Positions 6,095 through 9,662 of a stretch of DNA of 9,662 nt are shown piece after piece; position 1 is the stretch's first letter; each line of letters starts with the position of its first letter. Position numbers and translations under genes: made by a program. The notes below the pieces were generated by a model. It searched no databases and had not been told where the DNA came from. It saw only the letters and a list, made by a program, of their open reading frames with translations. Location of the stretch: assembly GCA_018816815.1 (NCBI GenBank), contig JAHIVD010000057.1, positions 1 to 9,662 of the forward strand, given 5' to 3'. Origin of the DNA: Patescibacteria group bacterium. Its GTDB lineage: Bacteria > Patescibacteriota > Microgenomatia > Daviesbacterales > UBA10151.

Positions 6095-7352
6095 AATAGT
6101 TACTCTAAAAAACGGTTTGACTTTGATAACTGTTGATATGCCTCATCTTGACTCAGTAACCACGTTGGTGGCAGCTGGAGCTGGATCCAGATATGAGACA
6201 AAAAAAATAAGCGGTATTTCTCATTTTTTAGAGCACATGTTTTTTAAAGGATCCTTAAAATTTCCGACAACAGAAATAATTGCAACACTGGTAGACGGCA
6301 TAGGTGCAGTTAATAATGCTGCAACAGATAAAGAGGTAACATATTTTTGGATTAAATCTTCAGCAAAACACATTAATCTTTCTTCAGACATTCTTTCTTC
6401 AATGATTAAAGAATCGCTGTTTGTCAAAGAGGAGATTGAAAGGGAAAAGGGAGTGATAGTGGAAGAACTTAGAATGTACAGAGATAATCCCACAAGGTAT
6501 GTATGGGAGTTATACGAGCGGTTGCAATATGGTGATCAGCCGCTTGGTTGGGATATTGGAGGAGAAGAACGGACCGTTACTGCAATTACCCGTGAAGATA
6601 TAGTTTCTTATGTAGATTCGCTTTATTCCCCTTCGAATATGGCTCTTGTTTATGTAGGCAAATTACCAAAAAATATTGAAGAAATGGCAAATGAGTATTT
6701 TTCCGAATTACCTCAAAGATCAGAATATAATTTCAAGCCATATAAAAGGATAAAACAATTAAAGCCCAAGGTTAATGTTTTCTATAAAGTTACAGATCAG
6801 GCCAATTTAATATTGGGAGTAGAAGGGTTTAGTCGCTGTGACAGCAGGCGCTATGTTGCCAAAGTTTTGGCAGGTATTTTAGGAAAGGGGATGTCTTCAA
6901 GACTTTTTATCCAAGTAAGAGAAAGAAGAGGTTTGGCTTATCATATTAGCGCTCAACATAGCAGCTATAAAGATACAGGAACATTTACAATTTATGCTGG
7001 TTTGAAACTTGAAAAAATATATGAAGGATTGGAAGTAATTCTTGCAGAGTTGAAGGATTTGGTTTCTGCAAAAATCACAGATGAAGAGCTGCAAAAAGCC
7101 AAAGAAATGATTCGGGGACAGATTGCTCTCCGGAGCGAATCAACTAATTTTTTAGCAGAATATTTTGGTACCATTTTTGCTTTAGATAGAAGGGTGGAAA
7201 CCTTTGAAGATGCTTTGAGAAAAATTGACAAGGTAACCAAAGAAGATGTTCAAAATTTGGCACTGGAATTATTTGCTAAGAATAGATATAATCTTCAAAT
7301 AATCGGATCTTTCAAAAGCAAAGACAAATTTGAAGCAATATTGAACAAGTAA
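6087..7352 (+). CDS. M16 family zinc metallopeptidase (processing-peptidase-like)
   Basis: Zinc-dependent protease of the M16 (pitrilysin / mitochondrial processing peptidase) family. The physiological substrate is unknown. The product is 421 aa, a single two-domain subunit as in bacterial PqqL/YmxG-like and MPP-type members. The N-terminal domain carries the inverted zinc motif HFLEH (46-50), followed by MFFKGSLKFP and a third ligand at E126 or E127 in VIVEELRMYRDNP. The C-terminal domain has the expected RERRGLAYHISAQHSSYKDTG with the conserved Arg-Tyr region. The usual NAxTSKExT strand is changed to NNAATDKEVTYFW. No signal peptide is seen, so it is probably cytoplasmic. The start overlaps cmk, and gdhA follows after 4 nt, giving a cmk-M16-gdhA transcription unit without an obvious functional theme. 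Confidence 0.92.
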   Translation: MHKIVTLKNGLTLITVDMPHLDSVTTLVAAGAGSRYETKKISGISHFLEHMFFKGSLKFPTTEIIATLVDGIGAVNNAATDKEVTYFWIKSSAKHINLSSDILSSMIKESLFVKEEIEREKGVIVEELRMYRDNPTRYVWELYERLQYGDQPLGWDIGGEERTVTAITREDIVSYVDSLYSPSNMALVYVGKLPKNIEEMANEYFSELPQRSEYNFKPYKRIKQLKPKVNVFYKVTDQANLILGVEGFSRCDSRRYVAKVLAGILGKGMSSRLFIQVRERRGLAYHISAQHSSYKDTGTFTIYAGLKLEKIYEGLEVILAELKDLVSAKITDEELQKAKEMIRGQIALRSESTNFLAEYFGTIFALDRRVETFEDALRKIDKVTKEDVQNLALELFAKNRYNLQIIGSFKSKDKFEAILNK

Positions 7353-7356
7353 TCTG

Positions 7357-8619
7357 ATGAAAATTTTTGATTCCTCGCTGATAAACTTAGAAAAAGCATC
7401 AAAGTATATTGATCTTCCCAAATGGTTTTTAAAACAGATTTCTGTTCCTGAAAGAATGATTCAGTTCAATTTTAGTTTCAAAAGGGATTCTGGAGACATG
7501 GAAATGGTTTCAGGTTACAGAGTTCAATACAATAATTTACTAGGTCCATATAAAGGTGGTTTACGTTTTCATCCTCAGGTAAATATGGATGAAGTAAAAT
7601 CCTTAGCTTTTTGGATGATGATAAAAGATGCTGTGGTAAATGTTCCTTTTGGCGGCGGCAAAGGTGGACTCGAGCTTGATCCTAAAAAATTCTCCGAGAA
7701 AGAATTAGAAAGATTAACGAGACAATTTACTAGAGAACTTGCTCCTAATATTGGTCCAGAAATAGATGTGCCTGCACCGGATGTTAATACTAATTCAAAA
7801 ATAATGGATTGGTTAGAAAATGAGTATTCAAAAGTTGTCGGTAAAAAAATGAAAGCAGTTGTAACAGGAAAATCAGTAAGGAACGGCGGGTCCTTAGGCA
7901 GGGAGGCTGCAACCGGCATGGGTGGTTTTTTTGTTTTAGAGCAATTAATTAAAAAATTAGGACTTAAAAAACCATTGACAGTTGCAATACAAGGATTTGG
8001 AAATGTGGGCTCTAATTTTGCGCAAATACTTTCTAAACATAACTACAAAATTGTTGCTGTTTCTGATATTAAAGGTGGAATTTACGATAAACAAGGCGGA
8101 TTTAATATTGATTTAGTTAAAAAATGCTGTGAGGAAAAAGGATTTTTGTCAGGATGCTATTGTATCGGATCTGTTTGTGATCTAGCAAAGAAAATTGATG
8201 GTGGAGTGATTACGAATGAAGATCTTTTGCAGCTGCCTGTTGATCTTTTAATACCAGCAGCGCTGGAAAATGTAATTACAACTGAAAATGCAAAAAAAAT
8301 CAGAGCCAAAATTGTTTTTGAAATGGCGAATGGACCGACAACTTATGAGGCAGATCAAATACTGAACAAAAAAGGAATTATAGTTGTTCCGGATGTATTG
8401 GCAAATTCAGGCGGAGTCACCGTATCATATTTTGAATGGTATCAAAATATGAAAAATGAAAAATGGAATTTAGAAAAGGTAAATAAAAAACTTCAAAAAA
8501 AGATGGAAGATGCTTTTGCTAATGTTTGGAAAATCCATCAGGAGAAAAAAGTTAGTTTACGGACAGCTGCCTATATTTTAGCGCTGCAGAGGCTTTTTAA
8601 GAAAACCAAACCTCAATAA
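7357..8619 (+). CDS. gdhA: glutamate dehydrogenase
   Basis: Interconverts glutamate with 2-oxoglutarate and ammonia using NAD(P)(H). The product is 420 aa, the length of hexameric bacterial and archaeal GDH. Substrate-domain motifs are intact: GPYKGGLRFHP (K66), MMIKDAVVNVPFGGGKGG (K90 and catalytic K102), and VPAPDVNT (catalytic D142). The dinucleotide domain starts with IQGFGNVGSN (211-220). An Asp in VSDIKGG (D237) ends the second strand; this does not settle NAD versus NADP use. IPAALENVIT, FEMANGPTT and VPDVLANSGGV follow. The oddity is the stretch 257-274, which holds all five cysteines of the protein (C257, C258, C267, C269, C274) where relatives have a shorter cysteine-free loop. The 3' end overlaps the convergent phosphatase gene by 42 bp. 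No Shine-Dalgarno is visible; translation is probably coupled to the peptidase gene. Confidence 0.96.
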   Translation: MKIFDSSLINLEKASKYIDLPKWFLKQISVPERMIQFNFSFKRDSGDMEMVSGYRVQYNNLLGPYKGGLRFHPQVNMDEVKSLAFWMMIKDAVVNVPFGGGKGGLELDPKKFSEKELERLTRQFTRELAPNIGPEIDVPAPDVNTNSKIMDWLENEYSKVVGKKMKAVVTGKSVRNGGSLGREAATGMGGFFVLEQLIKKLGLKKPLTVAIQGFGNVGSNFAQILSKHNYKIVAVSDIKGGIYDKQGGFNIDLVKKCCEEKGFLSGCYCIGSVCDLAKKIDGGVITNEDLLQLPVDLLIPAALENVITTENAKKIRAKIVFEMANGPTTYEADQILNKKGIIVVPDVLANSGGVTVSYFEWYQNMKNEKWNLEKVNKKLQKKMEDAFANVWKIHQEKKVSLRTAAYILALQRLFKKTKPQ

Positions 8620-9114
8620 ATCTTTAATCTTTACAGAAACTAGTAAAGCAACAATTCCTACTAAAAACCCGCCGATTACATCCAAGGGGTAGTGTACGCC
8701 AACATAAATTCTTGAAAACCCGATCCAGGTCATTATAAATAGGAAAAAAATCGACCATTTGGATTTAAGATATGTGTAAGGAAGGGCAAGTATTGCTGCA
8801 ATGGTTGCATGTCTGGATGGAAATGATGCGTTGGCAATCTCTTTTACAAATGGCGTGAAATGATATGTAACGAATGGTCGGTTTTCAAAGAAAAAAAGAT
8901 GTATACCTTTGATAAATAAAATAGCAATGGGTATTCCCAGTAGGACTAATAAAAAAGCTTTTTTCTCTTTCATTCCACCTTTGAGAGCTAATATAAATAT
9001 AAAGAAAATAAACAAATATATTAATGGTTCAGCGCCAAAAACCATCAATTTATCAAGAAGTATTGATTTTCCGTTTAAGTTAAATATCAGAAAAAAGAAA
9101 GCAGCGTTATCCAT
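8578..9114 (-). CDS. PAP2-family phosphatase, BcrC/YbjG-like undecaprenyl-diphosphatase
   Basis: Integral membrane phosphatase. The BcrC/YbjG branch removes a phosphate from undecaprenyl diphosphate to recycle the cell-wall lipid carrier. The product is 178 aa with about five or six hydrophobic segments. The three PAP2 motifs are present: ENRPFV (R79, P80), FPSRHAT (P99-H102, with the catalytic His) and SRIYVGVHYPLD (S134, R135, H141, D145). The lysine of the canonical K-x6-RP motif is His here (H72); E. coli YbjG also lacks it, which favours the BcrC branch. The N-terminus, a short helix before the first membrane segment, fits too. The gene starts 6 nt after the stop of the lipid-kinase gene, so the two form one operon. 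The last 13 codons run inside the 3' end of gdhA on the other strand. Confidence 0.88.
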   Translation of the reverse strand: MDNAAFFFLIFNLNGKSILLDKLMVFGAEPLIYLFIFFIFILALKGGMKEKKAFLLVLLGIPIAILFIKGIHLFFFENRPFVTYHFTPFVKEIANASFPSRHATIAAILALPYTYLKSKWSIFFLFIMTWIGFSRIYVGVHYPLDVIGGFLVGIVALLVSVKIKDLLRFGFLKKPLQR

Positions 9115-9120
9115 CGGCAG

Positions 9121-9492
9121 TTAGATTATGAATTGTCTAATATATGGTAAAAAAATTAAAATTCCTAAAATTGCAGAAGTCACTGCAGCAGTGAGCACTG
9201 CTCCGGCAGCAATATCTTTGGCCAGTTTAGCGCCTCGGTGCTCTTTATCAGTAAATGTATCAACAATTGCTTCTATAGCAGTATTGGTTAATTCAACTGA
9301 GATCACAAATCCAATCAGAAAAATAATTATCATCCAATCTGTTTTTGAAATATTTAAAACAGTAGATAATAAAATTACTAAAGTAGCAGCCAGAAAGTGA
9401 AATTTTAAATTAGGTTCCTCTATTAAAGCAGCAGCAATTCCCTCAAAGGCATATCTGAAAGAAAGTATTCTTCTTTTGGATAGATTTACCAT
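9121..9492 (-). CDS. dgkA: diacylglycerol kinase / undecaprenol kinase family protein (DgkA-like)
   Basis: Small integral membrane lipid kinase. In Gram-positive-type bacteria this family phosphorylates undecaprenol; in E. coli, diacylglycerol. The product is 123 aa, the normal size. Typical features: SFRYAFEGI (about 11-19), EEPNLKFHF (25-33), the signature VELTNTAIEAIVD (66-78, with E67, N70 and E74), then H85 and AKDIAAGAVL (91-100). Three membrane helices lie at about 32-50, 53-70 and 95-116. The pairing with a BcrC-like phosphatase 6 nt downstream favours undecaprenol as substrate, since the two would feed the same undecaprenyl-phosphate pool. That is inference from context. Divergent from purF across a 68-nt gap. 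Confidence 0.9.
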   Translation of the reverse strand: MVNLSKRRILSFRYAFEGIAAALIEEPNLKFHFLAATLVILLSTVLNISKTDWMIIIFLIGFVISVELTNTAIEAIVDTFTDKEHRGAKLAKDIAAGAVLTAAVTSAILGILIFLPYIRQFII

Positions 9493-9502
9493 AAGTATTT
9501 TA

Positions 9503-9508
9503 AGTATA
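9503..9508 (-). promoter_or_regulatory. putative -10 of the dgkA-phosphatase operon
   Basis: On the minus strand TATACT (five of six) ends 10 nt before the dgkA ATG at 9492. I see no good -35. It lies in the same 68-nt divergent gap as the purF promoter, whose -35 is only 19 nt away, so the two promoters may interfere with each other. Confidence 0.4.
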
Positions 9509-9526
9509 ACATTTTTTTGATTAAAC

Positions 9527-9555
9527 TTGACTTACAAGACTAAAATAGTTATATT
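9527..9555 (+). promoter_or_regulatory. purF promoter
   Basis: TTGACT (9527-9532) and TATATT (9550-9555) each match consensus at five of six positions, with the optimal 17-nt spacer. This is the best promoter in the window. The -10 ends only 5 nt before the purF ATG at 9561, so the transcript should begin at or very near the start codon. Confidence 0.6.
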
Positions 9556-9560
9556 AGGTT

Positions 9561-9662
9561 ATGGGACAAAGGGTAAAGGAAAAGTGTGGGATATTTGGAG
9601 TATGCGGGCAGGGTTTTGAGGCAGCCCGATTAGTTCATCCAGGTCTTTGGGCCCTTCAACAT
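9561..9662 (+). CDS. purF: amidophosphoribosyltransferase, N-terminal fragment cut by the window edge
   Basis: First committed enzyme of de novo purine synthesis: it transfers the glutamine amide to PRPP to form phosphoribosylamine. Only 34 codons are present. They contain the glutaminase start CGIFGVCG and, at the edge, HPGLWALQH, which matches the LQHRGQE region of PurF rather than the LEYRGYDS region of GlmS. The nucleophilic Cys is residue 9, preceded by an eight-residue leader (MGQRVKEK). Several PurF proteins, such as that of B. subtilis, carry such a short propeptide, which is removed to free the cysteine. No Shine-Dalgarno fits: AGG at 9556-9558 is too close to the ATG. 10-formyl-THF made by FolD feeds the same pathway. 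Confidence 0.85.
   Translation, partial: MGQRVKEKCGIFGVCGQGFEAARLVHPGLWALQH

Noticed and set aside
7575..7919. Minus-strand open frame of 114 codons inside gdhA
   Set aside because: Antisense shadow of a strongly conserved gene; Ser/Pro-rich composition with no recognisable motif.
8890..8905. Loss of the PAP2 motif lysine (His instead) as a sign of an inactive phosphatase
   Set aside because: YbjG-type enzymes also lack it; the catalytic His and Arg residues are present.
8909..9400. Plus-strand open frames opposite the phosphatase and dgkA genes
   Set aside because: Antisense shadows of two membrane proteins with clear family motifs on the minus strand.
1..9662. Alternative genetic code with UGA as glycine
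   Set aside because: TGA ends glyA and ebfC exactly at the expected protein lengths, and conserved glycines use GGN codons.
1..9662. CRISPR array, tRNA, insertion sequence, phage or toxin-antitoxin genes
   Set aside because: No spaced identical repeats, cloverleaf, transposase or terminal repeats; all gaps are 138 nt or shorter and the genes are housekeeping types.

Overview
The window is a compact, AT-rich bacterial segment (roughly two-thirds A+T by eye). It carries twelve recognisable genes, the last cut by the window edge. It most resembles a Candidate Phyla Radiation (Patescibacteria) genome, probably of the Microgenomates type. Reasons: very short intergenic gaps, lysine-rich proteins, divergent versions of core enzymes, a glutamine-rich hypothetical protein of a kind I associate with that group, and no convincing Shine-Dalgarno sequence before any start. 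TGA ends at least two genes (glyA and ebfC) in the expected place, so the UGA=Gly code of Gracilibacteria/SR1 does not apply. The lineage is inferred from style and partial recall, not from a marker gene.

Layout, left to right. Plus strand: glyA (serine hydroxymethyltransferase), folD, ebfC/ybaB, recR, a Q-rich hypothetical gene, cysS, then a tight trio cmk - M16 peptidase - gdhA (8-nt overlap, then 4-nt gap). Minus strand: a two-gene operon, dgkA-like lipid kinase then a PAP2/BcrC-like phosphatase (6-nt gap), converging on gdhA with a 42-bp overlap of the 3' ends. Divergent from dgkA, the plus strand begins purF, of which 34 codons are present. The longest stretch without a gene is 138 nt (2716-2853). 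I see no tRNA, rRNA, CRISPR array, insertion sequence or prophage.

How the genes fit together. GlyA and FolD are consecutive steps of folate one-carbon metabolism (serine to methylene-THF, then to 10-formyl-THF). PurF starts purine synthesis, which consumes those units. EbfC-RecR is the classical nucleoid/recombinational-repair pair, here without dnaX beside it. CysS and Cmk are housekeeping genes. GdhA links glutamate to central metabolism. The kinase/phosphatase pair would produce and recycle undecaprenyl phosphate for the cell envelope.

The most notable signals are: (1) sigma70-like -10 boxes placed about 4-12 nt before several start codons (best for purF, ebfC and the Q-rich gene), together with absent Shine-Dalgarno motifs, which predicts leaderless or nearly leaderless mRNAs; (2) a three-unit 15-17 bp tandem repeat directly upstream of the ebfC promoter; (3) a cluster holding all five cysteines of the glutamate dehydrogenase within 18 residues of its nucleotide-binding domain; (4) a serine hydroxymethyltransferase with eukaryote-like motifs that lacks the usual GGTDNH segment. 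I found no clear new multi-gene system.
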